From assembly GCA_039566865.1 (NCBI GenBank), contig CM076943.1:18159501-18223500 (forward strand): a stretch of DNA of 64,000 nucleotides, written 5' to 3'. A program made the translations under genes and the position numbers. Positions 20,840-34,800 of this stretch are shown one piece after another (within the stretch, counting starts at the first letter, position 1; every line of letters starts with the position of its first letter). The DNA comes from Aurelia coerulea. Taxonomy: Eukaryota; Cnidaria; Scyphozoa; Semaeostomeae; Ulmaridae. A model generated the notes under the pieces. It was not told where the DNA came from. It did not search any database and worked only from the letters and a program-made list of their open reading frames with translations.

Positions 20840-22470
20840 GTCACCATCTTAGCTGCTGCATGTATAATTTCACTCGAATACAAGAAGTGTAATCTTTTAT
20901 ACAAGAATTTGAAGTATATATTTTTAGAAGTTTTTTTTACATGTTTAGGTGTCTAGGAAATAAAGGAATATTTCATGAAATAGTGTTCATAAATATGATA
21001 TCTTTAATGACATTACATTCTCACTCTCTTGCACCATCTTCTGCAATTTCTGTAAACGAAAAGCACCATTAAAATTCATTGAGCATTGGCGCCAAACGGA
21101 AGGTAAGGGCGAAAAATCCTTGGGGCTTCGGGATTGGGAAAAATCCAAACACTTTTGACAAAGATCTTTTTTATTTTCCAAGAAAAATCCATCGAAATCC
21201 TTTTGTTCTGGAAAGATTTCGTACCCTTTGTGGATTCAATGAAATCGTTATTCGCGAAAATATTTGCCTGGCATCTGTGAGACAGACTTAGGGTGTTTGA
21301 TAATTGGTACCAATTCTGAATACGGTAGACTTGGTAGACTTCGAATTTGTGTTTGATTGACTCCGAAATTCTCAAACGCTAAAACTTGGTAGATTTGAAG
21401 GCCTTGGCCTTCTGAACCTTCTGCTCCTAAAGACAGTAGGCTTGACAGACCGGAGAGATCCTCGTTTTCATTGGTTTTCGTCATTCATAGTGAATCCGAA
21501 ATCTACCGTTTTTGAGAATGTTGTGTTTAATTAGAAAATATATTTCAGTTTCTGCGAAGTCTACAGTTGTCAGAATTTGGTACTTTTGGAATGACCAACC
21601 AAAGACACTCTTGATTACGCGGAATAAATGGATACATGCTTGTTGTTTTCCTTCATCTATGATCTCATCTTCCATCCTTCACTTTCTACGTATCTTCTCT
21701 TCTATCCTTCCTTTCTATGCGCCTCAAAGAAAAATTCAATTTTCTTCCTGGTGTGTATAAAGTAAAGGATGGAAGCAGGTAAACATGCAGGTACCTAGGC
21801 TCTTGATTGCAATCCAAAGCAAAAGCTAACAGAGGAGAAAGTTTTCAGTTCCTACAATAGACGAAGAAGGTTTCCTTCAATGAGAATCATTAATCAAATG
21901 CACATTTTCTTCTTTCATAAAAAAATTGAGTAGCCATTAGCAATAGCAGTTTCTTAATTTGCGTGAACATTTCCGCGTTTCAATGCTGCAAGTCTCTTAA
22001 TTTGTTCCTTAATTTTTGTGTAGATGAGTGTACATGTATTCATTTCTTGATAAACAGCAGGATGTTTGGCAAGAGAAGAGGAGTGATGTTGGGCGAAAGT
22101 CATGAAATTATAATGAATATTAGTCAAGAATAAATGTTCAGCGACAGTTTTGACATGATGCTCTTTAGAAGTTTCTTAGCATTTCCTAGTAAGGTACTTC
22201 TTTCTTCGAACGAGTTTCTAAAACGAAAGAAAGTGTGTACTCGTAGACAAAATCGGCTAAGATTTGTTTGTTTACACCCATTTCAAGTCATGTGATCAAT
22301 CAACTTCGTCTTCGTCCTCAGGGCCTTTCGTCATGGATCAATCCCTTGTTGAAACATTTTTTGGTTTCTGTGACGTATTTCGTGCCATGCAAAGCTATGC
22401 CATGAGTGCAAAAAGTAGCATGATACGAAAACTTCCCAAGAGTATGGTGACATGACTTGAATGGGTAAAA
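20840..22470. other. Intergenic upstream of carrier copy 2
   Basis: No gene. Around 21290-21680 a repeat with several TACCAA/TAGACTTGGTAGACTT-type blocks appears, related to 42355-42680. An isolated inverted pair, ACCCATTTCAAGTCATGTGA (about 22276) and GACATGACTTGAATGGGT (about 22449), lies close to the promoter. Confidence 0.5.
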
Positions 22471-22586
22471 CCGAGGGGTGTATTTTAAACAATAGGATTT
22501 TTAGGGATTTTTGCTGATTTTTCTTTAAAACAAAGGGATTTTTGCCAAAGGTGTACGAGATTTTTACAGAGTGATACGCCCCTCGG
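22471..22586. mobile_element. Short MITE just upstream of carrier copy 2
   Basis: Ends CCGAGGGGTGTATTTT and GAGTGATACGCCCCTCGG, flanked by GTAAAA on both sides (22465-22470 and 22587-22592). 116 bp, about 140 bases before the ATG, so it lies in the likely promoter or 5' UTR region. Confidence 0.65.
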
Positions 22587-22726
22587 GTAAAACAGAATAT
22601 TTTCTCTGTCCTCCTCTCCTCCGCTGCAAAAAGGAAGTTGTCAGCGAGCGAAACGATGTCCTGTGACCCCTGTCATGATCTTGCACATCAACACAACCAT
22701 CACAACCTTCTCCGTTGTTTCGAAAA

Positions 22727-22870
22727 ATGGCGGCAACTGATGTTGTAGAAGTGGAGGAGAATGTTGAGCATCCTGTGAAGAACCCACCTTCTGCACTGAA
22801 GAGTTTTCTCGCCGGTGGAGTTGGAGGTGTTTGCTTGGTTGCTTCTGGGCATCCGTTAGACACAATAAAG
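22727..22870 (+). CDS. SLC25A20: Carrier copy 2, exon 1
   Basis: 48 codons, phase 0 at the donor (AAG then GTAAGG). The ATG lies in CGAAAAATGG with A at -3 and G at +4, a good initiation context. It holds helix 1 ([21 protein letters not shown]) up to the first signature. Confidence 0.93.
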
Positions 22871-25800
22871 GTAAGGCAAGCGAAGTTCTGAACGTGAACG
22901 AAATTTAGGCCCTTTGATAAATTGAGTCCAAAGTCCACACACACGCCATGTTGTGCCATGTTGTTCTGTTTGTTGTCGCTCAGTCGCTCAGACAAATGAC
23001 TCTCAGATGCTCCTAGAGGTATTTTGAAATGCAAATGATCGTACATATGATTGACAATGCAGGAGGAGCTGCATTACCGTAGTAACCTAAGTCAGCGGTG
23101 ATTAGAAATAATGCCATAAATGTCTATATATGAAAGGTTTTGCTTTTGTGTGCCCCCTCCCCTTCTCAGGTGTGCAGAGTATAGCACTTGCACACCGGAG
23201 ATTTTCAATAGGCTATTCAAATTAGACAATAGAGAACAAAAGAAATTTCTTGTTGCACACCGGAGATCTCGTCAAAAAGTGCCTTACTCTGCAGACTGGC
23301 CCCTTCTCATATCATGAGATGATTAATTAAGAATTGATGATGGTGCAGGTGCACCAAAAAGGGTTCATTCTCGGCCCGTTTTAGGTGAATTTGATTTTTT
23401 GGATATTGAAATGAACAAATTGATTGTCTACTTTATGACGCATTCAAATCAATAATAATAGCATCCAAGTTGGAAAACTTGCATTCACTCGCAACTATAT
23501 AATTGTGTCAAACTCGCTACTCGCAGCTATAATAAAAGGTTCTCGCAGGCAAGAACAAAAGACCTATTGTTAATTTTGCATCTCTCAGAGCACTCTCACA
23601 GCTTTTTAAAGTCTACTCGCAGCTCGCACCTTCAAATTTGTTTCACTCGCTACTAGAGTACTACGCGTAGGCCAAATCACGCATGTTTTCCAACCTGGAA
23701 TAGCATAAACGTACAGGGGGGAAGCTGGACTATCTCTGGTGGGGGGGGGCCTGCCTGATAAAAAGTTTATTATTGAGGATTTTTCCCCAAAAATGGCTGA
23801 TTTCTACAATTTTTCCCAGCGTCCAGGCCTTATAGAAAGTTAGATTTTGTTCATTGCATTTGTTCACCTGAAACAATAAGAAGCAAAAGAACATAAATAG
23901 AAGCCAGGGACTCTAGTTTTGTTTAGCACATGTTCCGCACACTTCTTTCTTTCCATATATACGGGACAGTGGCTCGTACGCTTATGTTCAATTGGCTATG
24001 TGGATATAACCACTGCCTAAAATGAAACAACAGAAATAGGCTTTGTGCACCTAAAGGTATTTGGCAAGGTTAAAGGATGTGTTCATGAACAAGGGGTTGG
24101 GCATGAGTAAAAAACAATTGAAATGGGTGAAATTGACACTTGCAAGAGCATAGGAGACAAAGAGTGTGTGGGTTGTCATTTGTTCTCTTTACAGACGGAT
24201 GTATATACCCATGTCTATTACCTTTAAATTTCTTTTTGCACATATCGGACTTCCAATCACACACTCTTGGAAAAAGCAATTAATGCCAGTCCCTCAAGTT
24301 CCAAGAATACACCACACACTGATTTCACGAGCTGAAAAACCAATTTATTCCACCATGGCTCCATGCCAATTGTTTTTAAACAAAGTTCTAGCTTTTCAAA
24401 TGATTTTCTTTTCTAAATATACAGTAGGTATTTTGCATTTCCTACATACTTTCCAAATACGATCATGAAGAATATTAAACACTTTTGCTGTGTTTGGAGA
24501 TCTCTGGTGACACTAATCATTCTTTCCAGTGTTGATATCACAGATCAAGTGATTTTGGATAACAGACCTTTCCAAAGTCTTTAGTACAAGGCATAAAATA
24601 GGCTGCAAGTTCTAAAGGAAGTAAATTGCGAAAAAGAGACTTTACAGTTTTCAAAGAGAGACAGTAGGTAGCATTTAGGATTATAGTTGGCATTTTCTTT
24701 CTTTGGAAAGGCGGATACTTCCTAATTCTTATTACTTTCTTTTCTTCATTTTGCAGGTCAGGCTCCAGACACAACCCAAAGATGCTCCACTCTACTCTGG
24801 AGTTATTGATTGTGCTAAAAAGACCGTTGCCAAAGAGGTATGAGATGAAATCTGTTGCTTCATTTGTATATACATACATTTCAAGGAATTTACGGTGATC
24901 AGACAGTATATACAAAACTGGAACATGTTCTTGGCTTCATTGATTTATTTTTCAGAGTTCTCATTTATCACAATTTTTATAAGGTGCGTCAATGTGTCAA
25001 TGTCAGTGCATATGTCAATGTAAAATAACCGCCAACCTGTCATCACTTCTTACGAAAGCAAAAGTCATCTCTGAACACTACCCCGTAGACATACCAACAA
25101 CAGGAATATATGCAAAAGAAAGAACTGCAAACTTTGCCAAATGTATCTCCAATCCGCTTCTTCCTTTCAAACAGCAAATGGAACAACATAGCAAATAAAA
25201 CGCCAAATCTCATGCCATAGTATAGATATTGTTTACTTTTTATCATCCAATTCACATGAAAGAGTACCAATACCACATATATCAGTCAAACCACAAATTT
25301 ATGAAACAGAATGAGCAATCACATTTTTGAATGCAGAACTGGCAAATCGTCATGCAATTTTTCAAGGCACGTTTGAATGCGGGAAGGCAAATACTTTGCT
25401 TAACCCTATTACTACCGGGCTTTTTCAACCATCGTAGTACCGGGGGGGGGGGGGGCAAAGTGCCCCCCCCCCTCCGTAACTTCGCCAATATTGCAGATAT
25501 GAGGATGAAACTTAGTACAATGGTGTATAGGAACAAAATCTACACAATAGGCTACTTTTTAAATTCTTCATTACATCCATGACGTCACAATGACGTCATA
25601 ATTGAGGAAAATTGCACTTTTTGCTTACTATTAACAATATTGGCAATATTTAAGTTCTTAGTTGATAATTTCTTTCATACTGCTACTAGAATGTATCCCA
25701 AAGCATCACTGAATAAAAATTGGCAATGAAATGTCAATTTAAGCTTGTTATTTATATCATATATTCATCATTTATTTGCATCAGTTTGTCATTGTTTCAT

Positions 25801-28800
25801 TTAAACCCCTAATTACTGATGAAAATTCTCTAAAATGCCTTAAAATTTTTCATAACAATCAATAGAACCAATTTTGACCATTTAAAGCTATCTAATACAT
25901 TTGTTATTATATATATGATGTCATAAACTCTGATGGCGTCAGGAACGTTAGATTTGCTGACGTCATCAAAAATGGATAAAACTATACATCATCTGAAAGC
26001 TCTCATCGAGAGCTTTCGAATGGTGGTATTCTCGATGTTCTACGATCATCCGTGTTAAAACTGGACTCGCTTCTTTAATTGTCTGGCTGACCACGTGTTG
26101 AAAAGATGTTGGTCACGTGATCAGTATCTACCATTTTGAAAAAAATTACAAATTTTAATTAGTCCATGAAATTTGAGGAAAAGTCGCAAAGTTTCATCTC
26201 TTTATCTTTTGAACTGACGACACTACATCAAATAAACTTTGCCGCGGGCACCTTGTGCCCCCCCCCCCCCCCGGTAGTAATAGGGTTAATAAGGAACTTT
26301 TTTCAAAGTCTTCGTCTTTATGAATTTTACAGACCCTAATCATTTATTGCACTTATACAAAAGCAAGCTACTCGAAGCTGGACATGCCACTCTAAACTTG
26401 TGACTCATTTCAATGTGATTTCATGTTTCGCCTTAGGATAACAAATTTAATCTTTCAGCACATACCATTATCAAATAGTCATAGAAAAAATTTATATACA
26501 TTTAGTTTCTTATCATTTAGTCAATCACACCCTGATGCTAATATGAGATTAATATAGGATTGGGAGATTTGATATTTCGTATCTGGTTGACAGTTTGAAA
26601 ACATAGAGGTTAATGAAATGCAAATAATACAAATGAAACTTTTTTGTATCCAGTGATAGACTGAAATGCAGAATTATCGGGGTGTAGGGCAGATTTTCTG
26701 CTCTTGAAAATAACCAAAAATACTGGGTGCGCCAAAATAAACTATGCACGTTTGGCAGGCCACAATAAATCGTACACTGGACCGATTTTGAAGATTTATG
26801 ACTAAATCTTTAGCAGAAAGCCTGACTTGGATTCTAGGACTTAATGAAAATCTTTCAGTTTCTTTAGCTACAAGCGAGTTTCTTGAAATTTTAGTTTTTG
26901 AAAACACTGAAAGCGATCAAAAAACGTCGATCAATTCTTAAAAAACCCAACATGAATGAACAAAGAGAAAACGTTTTCAGGGTGATTTGGGGGCTTAGTA
27001 CGAGCTCTCGTACAGCAGATTACAATATTAGTCAATTTCTAAATCCCAAATCACCAGGAACAAGTTCTCTCTTTGTCCATTTATGTCGATTCTTTAGAAA
27101 ACTTGGTGCTGTATTAGATCGTTTTCAGTGTTTTCGAAAACTAAAATTTTAAGAAATTCGCTTCTAGCTCTAAAAACTGAAAATGAAAAAAATTGCAAAA
27201 AATCCCAGTATCAGGCTTTCTGCTAAAGATTAAGTGATAAATCTTCAAAATCGGTCCAGTGTACGATTTATTGGGGCCTGCCAAACGTGCATAGTTTATT
27301 TTGAAGCACCCCGTAGCGGTAGAACCAGTCAGTCAAGTTCACATGCAAAAGAACAAATATATTTATGAGCGTCAACAGAAATTTATAATTTACAGCAGGT
27401 TCATTTATCTTATATTGAATTGTTGTATGATTTCCACACTGAGAGTTGAAGGATGCATATGTTGATCTAGACTTAGACTGACAACGTGATTCCTTGTCTT
27501 CGTTCAATGTTTTCTGATGTTTACATTCCCCTAATTCAAGGACTCACAACCAAACAGATTCTAAACAGAAGAAAACTTGAACATTCTAGCCTGCGTGCAG
27601 ACTCAACTCCTCGAAAGTATAGTTTCTGCACGCAGGCTAGAACGTTCTCCATCCTTCGAATGTCGAAAGGAAAATAAAAAAATCATCGCTTTGAACGTCG
27701 TTTCGAACGTCGCTTCGCTTCGAATAGTCTAACTTTGATCTAATCAACCAATCAAACGCTAGGAATAGGCACGTGGTCTGACCTTATTAAGAACATAGCG
27801 ATCTGATTGGTACCGCTTTGAACGTAGCGGATATATGGCTTAAATTAGTGCCCGTTTTGACGCTTTATTGTCATGAGTCTCAGTTTGAAACCATAAACAT
27901 CATCCAATTCAGTGCGGAAAACTGAGATTCATGCAATCAGTCTAATTTAGACTGTCATCATAAAAGTCCTTGAAGATGGAAATGAAAACATATCACATTC
28001 AGTTATAAACTATCAAAACTTCGCTTGTTTAGACATATTATATTCTTAGTAAGTGAGACCTTGTTAACCTTTTCAACCTTTTCTGAATATGGATATTTCT
28101 TATAGGGCTTCAAAGGTCTCTACAAAGGAATGACTGCCCCAATCATCGGCATTACGCCTCTTTATGCAGTGTGTTTCTGGGGTTTCAGCATTGGAAAGAA
28201 ATTGCAAATCAAGGACCCAAATGATGTTTTAACGTAAGAATTAAAAATTTTTCAAAATGTATGGTTTTCTTATTTTCTTGAAGGCTGCTACCCCCTTCCC
28301 CCAGTCCCCTGGCACAGTGATCCAGAGCATGTAATTAATTGCAAAAAATGAATGTTAGAAAATTGAAAAAATACACGACAGTCTTTATGGAGGACATCCT
28401 GAGGATTAACATGCAACAAACAGTTTTAAAATCGGACCACTGAGTGCGGAGAAATGTATTTTTGAAGTTGGCCTAAATTTCATATGGTTGTTTACACTGA
28501 CATTTCCGGTACAAGTGTCAAAATAACGTCAATTTCAAAATTTCAAAAGGTCATCTTGCCTTTGTCCGATTTTAGAATTATTTCTTTTAAATGAAAGGTA
28601 TTTTTTCGTCTTTAATACCATCTAGTCGCTGGATTCATATGGTAAACGGTTATCCAAGAATTATGCAAAGTTATGTTCCTTGTACTCTACCCAAGAATCT
28701 TTTTTCAAAACTGGAAACTTCAACTTAAAAGTTGAAAACAAAAAAAGCAAGCGTTTGCAAGCCTTAGCGACTAATTTTCTATTAAACTCCAACGTCTTCT

Positions 28801-31800
28801 GAGTGTCTACCTGAAATCTTTCGTTCTGAGTCGTTCAAATTAATTGTCAACAATTCTTTCAATATTGTTGGCAAAAGTTATGATGATTATGATGAACATT
28901 TAGTCAGGCATCTTCTTGATTCCTATTTGCCAAAACAAAGAGCAAATTTCCAAAATTTTCATGGCATTTTCTCAAAGTATAAGTAAAGTTTCCTTTTAAG
29001 TTATCAGACTTACTGGGAAAAATTACTGATGGGATTTTAATTTGAAAGGGTATCTTTTTATCGTGAGTATTAAGCGTGAGTATCAAGCAATGAGTACATG
29101 TGCATGTAAAGAATGTCACAAAAATACATTTTATCACAAATAAGATTAACAAGAAAGAATTGAGATAATTGTGGCGTGTGACTCTTTTCAGCAGAACTGC
29201 AGAGTTCATCTCATATTTAGGAACAAAGCTTTTGTTTTTGATGCTCTTGAAAATATCCTCAAACTGCTTTTCTGACAAAAAATATTTTCGCATCCAGTCC
29301 CATGAATTATTCTTTCCATTATGTCTGTAAACTTTATTTATGCGTCGAGAAAACTTCAAGGAAAATTATTGGCATTTTGCTCTTTGTTTTTAGCATAAAG
29401 GAATTGATAAGTTGCCTGACTAAAGTATCATCATAATCATCATAATCTTTTACCAGCGATTTTGAAATAATTTTTGACAATTAATTTGAACGATTCAGAA
29501 CGAAAGATTCCAGGGAAGCATTCAGAAGACGTTGGAGTTTAATGGAAAATTAGTCGCTAAGGCTTGCAAACGCTTGCTTTTTTTGTTTTCAACTTTTAAG
29601 TCGAAGTTCCCAGTTTTGAAAAAAGATTCTCTGGCAGAGTACAAGGGACATAACTTTGCATAATTCTTGGACAACCGTTTACCATATGAATCCAGCAACT
29701 AAATGGCATTAAAGACGAAAGAATTACCTTTCATTTAAAAGAAAAAATTCTAAAATCGGACAAAGGCAAGATGACCTGTTGACATTTTGAAATTTACGGT
29801 GTTTTGACACTTGTACCAGAAATGTCAGTGTAAACAACCATATGAAATTTTGGCCGACTTCAAAAATACATTTCTCCACACTCAGTGGTCCGATTTTGAA
29901 ACGGTTTGTTTTATGTTAATCCTCATGATGTCCTCTATCAAGACTGTCGTGTATTTTTTGCATTTTCGAGAATTCATTTTTTGCAGTTTATTCCCTAATT
30001 TTCGTATTCTGGATCACTGTGCCTGGCTCATAATATTAATGAGAAAAAGATCATTTAGAAATTTGACAATATCGTAATTCAAGTTTCAAATTTGAAAGGC
30101 AAGAAATTGATTAAACATACTCATATTTTGCAGCAAGTCACGCACAGCTAAAAACCTATTCTTTCTTTGCACGCCCTAGAAGTGTTAGAATATTTTAACA
30201 TTAGCCTTCTTATAGTCATTGTGCAGATTATTTGTTAATTTTACCTCGGTGTTTGTCATGATTTAGCGTTTTCCACACTTTTTGTCAACATTTTAAATTT
30301 TCAGTAGCAGCAGTACCAGGTGCTCAATGGAAAAATGCCCAGGTTTTGACAAACAGCGATTGATCGCACACTTTGCCAATTTCGAAGATGAATGATTCAG
30401 CCTTTTGGTCAAAGACCCAAATTACACTTTTCGATTTTTGTAGATTTTTCAGTTTACGGCATCGCAAGAAATTCCTTCCGATAAATCGTATACTGGACCG
30501 ATTTTGAAGATTTATGGCTTAATATTTAGCAAAAAGCCTGAATTAGATTCTTGGATTTTGTGCAACTTTTTTCAGGTTTCAGAACCATAAGCAAATTTTT
30601 TAGAATTTTCGCTTTCGAAAACACTGAAAGCAATAGAAAAAACGTTGATCAGATCTTTTAAAAAGACTCGGCATGAATGGACAAAGAGAAAATATTTTCG
30701 TGGTGATTTGGGGATTTAGAAATTGAGTAGCGTAAACTTATGCACGAGCATTGGCCTTTTGCAAAATTTCCGTAGTAGTTGCAATAAAGTGCCACGCCAA
30801 GGCGTTCCCCGTATCACAAATTCAATAAAGCTCCATGCTTTTGTGGCTTCATGACCCTGTTTGTCCTTTTAACCCCCTTGATACAGGGATGCAACCTGAA
30901 CCAAAGCATAAATTCAATGAAATCATAAAAGGAAAGATATTTCTTTGTATCACTGGAAGCAATTTCACATTTCTCCCAAGATAGAACCAGTGCTCACGCA
31001 GCAGAGTACACATCATCGATTTCTAAATCCCAAATCGCCACGAAGTTTTTTCATTGTCCATTCATGCAGACTCTTCAGAAAATTTGATCGATGTTTTTGA
31101 TCGTTTTCAGTGTTTTCGGAAATGAGAATTGTAAGGAACTCGCTTATAGCTCTAAAAGCTGCAAACAAACCAAAATTGGAAAAAATCCTAGGATCGGATT
31201 CTGGCTTTTTGGTAAAGATTCAGTCATAAATCTTCACAATCAGTCCAGTGTACGATTTATCGTGGACTGCCAAAAATGGATAGTTTATTTTGCGCACCCA
31301 CTTATAAACGACCTTTTCCAAAGTTTAAAAACTGACATAGAATGGAAATATGACTTGGAAATTACATAAATTGGATTAGTTATGATATGTTGCATGAGTT
31401 GTGATTGGATTCTTGAACAATTTTAGCGTAACTTTTATCATTGCAAAAATCTTCATTTCTTAAAGTCTTAAAGTGTCTTTGCATTGATGATAGTAACAGG
31501 TTTCTCTTTTCCTTTCTGGTTTAATCTATGGAAAATTTGCTACCTTTTCAGCCAATCTAAGCCATTTCTAAACCAGCTGTTTTTTATTACAAAGTCTTCT
31601 TTTGTCATTAACACGAATGATCCATTTCAGTCTCGACATCATCAAGGATCATTAAATTGTAGCATACAGGCTTCGATAAAAAGATCTTGTGCTTCCAATC
31701 AGAGATTCTTTTATGTAATCAAGTAATTGTTTAAAAAACGACAGTGTACTGATGAAGTTATAAATAATAACGTTTCGAGCTTTGCTCCTCACCAGGTGTG

Positions 31801-34800
31801 AGAGTAAGGTAAAGGAGCATTGCTAGAGCGATAGATTAGAATTGATAGCAAGTTCGAATGATATAGGAAGGATCCGTCCTATATCCTTCCTATACCATTC
31901 GAACTTGCTATTCTAATCTATCGTTCTAATATTGCTCCTTTACCTTACTCTCTCACCTGATGAAGAGCAAAGCTCGAAACGTTGTTATTTATGACTTTCT
32001 CAGTACGTTGTTTTTTTAAGAGTTACTTAACAAACATTGTTATTCAGAGATTCTCATGCTTGCTTGTTTCGTAACACGGAGAACGCAAGAATCCCGTTTG
32101 CACAATCATAGCTCAGGGCAAAACTTTATAATTATCGAAAAGGATCTTATGTTTGAAAATATGCTTATAACTCGGGAATCAGCCATCCAAAATGGATAAA
32201 AATCGCCAAATATTAATTGGGAATTTAACTGCAAATTTAGTCATCGATCTTCAAAGTCAACCTTGTGTATGATTTATTGTTGCCTGTTGAAAGTGGGTAC
32301 TCTGTTATGGTGCACCCAACCCAGTGTAATAATTGGTAGCCAAGCCATATGATCTACAATTGGAAGTCGATCGTGAATTGATAATCAATGTATTGTTGTA
32401 GCATACAGTTTGTATTGTTGACCAACATTCTAAGTGTGCCCTCTCTCTAAATGTGCGTTCTCTTTGTATTGTCAAATGTACTCTCTAATCTGCTCACTGA
32501 ATGCATTCTCTTTTTAGGCCATTACAAAACTGGAATGCTGGTATGTTGGCAGGAGTTTGCACAACTGCGATTATGGCTCCTGGGGAAAGAATCAAATGCC
32601 TTTTGCAGGTTGGAAATGATATGATATTTCCTCAAGAATAATTTGACATATTCATTTTTGATCATGCTTGTCAAACAAAATCTTGATTTAATGGGATTTA
32701 ATCGATCATTTCTTCAGACAATTATGTTGTAAAAATATCTCATGATAAATTCTACTCATATAGACCAGTTATATTTTTTGAGATAGTGTGGCAGTGATAT
32801 TTTTTGACAAGCGAATTCTCAGCTGTTGGGTTGTAGCACTCCATGAAATTCTGAGGTCCAATTGCTCATTTTGGTAGGGCATTTGCAGGTTCAACTCACT
32901 CTTTGTTCGTTTGAAGTGGTCATGCTCTTTCTCTTCGCTTTCGGCCGTTCTTGATCCTGCTGTTACTAAATTTGATGGCTTCTTGGAAGCATCTATATTG
33001 ACTTGATTTTCGTTTCAAGAATTGAAATGCATTCGGAACCCAAAATTATTTAAAACTGGTGCATATCTTTACAGAGGGCCCCTTTCCACTTGTATAATTT
33101 TTGCAGCAAAGCAAAATCATCACAGAGCTTAAGAATTAACGAAAATAAAATTGGGACGAATGGAAGAGGCTGAAATTTAATTCTTAGCCGTTCTCTGATG
33201 ACTATGTTTCCAAAGATGTAAGGTTTGTAGCGCTAAAGTTTGTCTCCGATTGTCTTTGTCATTTGTAAATGTAGTCTGCTACGTGATTCATTTGTCAACA
33301 TGCTGTACTTTGTCACTTCAAGAAAGCTGAATGTTATACGAATCTCCAATCTTTCTTTAGATTCAGCAAGGAGGTGATCCCTCGAAGGCAAAATACGCAG
33401 GCCCAGTAGATTGTGCCAAGCAGATATATAGAGAAGCTGGCTTATTCAGAGGAATTTACAAGGGCACTTGTGCAACTCTTTTGAGAGGTAATCTTTTTCA
33501 AATATTCGTCTTTGCTTCGATCGTTTTTCTAACATTTGTCACAGGCAATCATTGATTAGGCTCTGCAATCTACATTTTGATGACAATGTTCGGTGGTCTT
33601 TTGTAGGATGACATCTTATCGTGTTGAGGATTGAATAATCACAATGTTTTGACGATGTTTCGTTTGTTTGCAAAGAACTGGCTTTTGAAATTTACTTCAC
33701 TCAAACTCAACTCAAAGTCTGGACTTGCTACAAGTCTCTCTCTCTCTCTCTTCTCAGCGCAAGTCTTTTCCTTCTTCCTGCTCTGCTTATGCGAGAGAGA
33801 CTTGTAGCAAGTCCACTCAAATTGAAACTCAACATTTTCATGGCAGTAACGTAGTACAATGTTATACTAGTATATTAGAGATACGAACCGCTAATTTTAA
33901 GATAAACCTAGAAATTACACAGCAGAAATAGAGTTCAATAGAATTAGCTACCGGACACAGGAAAAGAACTCATAAGGAGCTATTTTGACCATATGCTCGC
34001 GAAGATTAACTTGCCAACAACTTATATTTGTTTTTACAAGCTTTTCAAAATTAGATTTAGCTACACTCCACATGCGAACCAACGTCTCTTTGAGCACATA
34101 GAATGCCAATCAAGAGAAAATATAACGAAAATTAAATTATCAGAAAAATCGAGAAAATTAAAAATTACCACCGCCGGGAATCGAACCACAGATCTCCTGC
34201 TTTCCGGTCAAGCGTCTTAACCACTACTAGACCACAGTGGCATGTTTTAATCCTGGAGAAATCCTGGTTGCTCGCTAGCTATTGAGTACTTATAACGAAA
34301 ATTACATACATGCCCCTTATTTTGTAGATGTGCCTGCATCTGGTATGTACTTCATGTCATACGAACTACTTTTGGAGAAGCTAACACCAGAGGGTCAAAC
34401 GTGAGTCCTATTCTTTGCAAAATGTTTTGAAGCAAAATAATAATTAAAATCATTCGACCAACTCTTAAATGGGTTCCATGGCTCCATCGCCAAGTTTTTG
34501 TCAATACGGTGATTTTGCAGTATCTTCAAAGGTAGTATCACACAGGCTTTTCATCTGTTTTCAAAATGAAATCGTTATTTTGAAGATAAAGCCTTACACT
34601 TCAAACGGAAACAAACCAAGCAATCACATCTTTTATGATTGCGGAGATATCAGTGGATCACGAATCAAACTGCAGAAAAAATGGACACGAGTCTATAAAA
34701 CAATGGTATTTACAGATTTGTTTACAATTTGGCGACGGAGCCCCCCCCCCCCAAGGGCATGAAAAAATTGTCTTCCTGCGACCGGGGAAAAGTCTTGCAA

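Larger units (their letters stand above)
31725..32027. repeat. Foldback with hammerhead-like arms
   Basis: Arms of about 145 bases: AAACGACAGTGTACTGATGA at the left and inverse copies at the right; GAGTAAGGTAAAGGAGCA pairs with TGCTCCTTTACCTTACTC. Each arm contains a GAGCAAAGCTCGAAACGTT hammerhead-like core, described separately. Confidence 0.82.

Noticed and set aside
22564..23046. 160-codon frame on the minus strand
   Set aside because: It lies antisense over exon 1 of the carrier and its splice donor; the plus strand has clear carrier homology, so this is a shadow frame.
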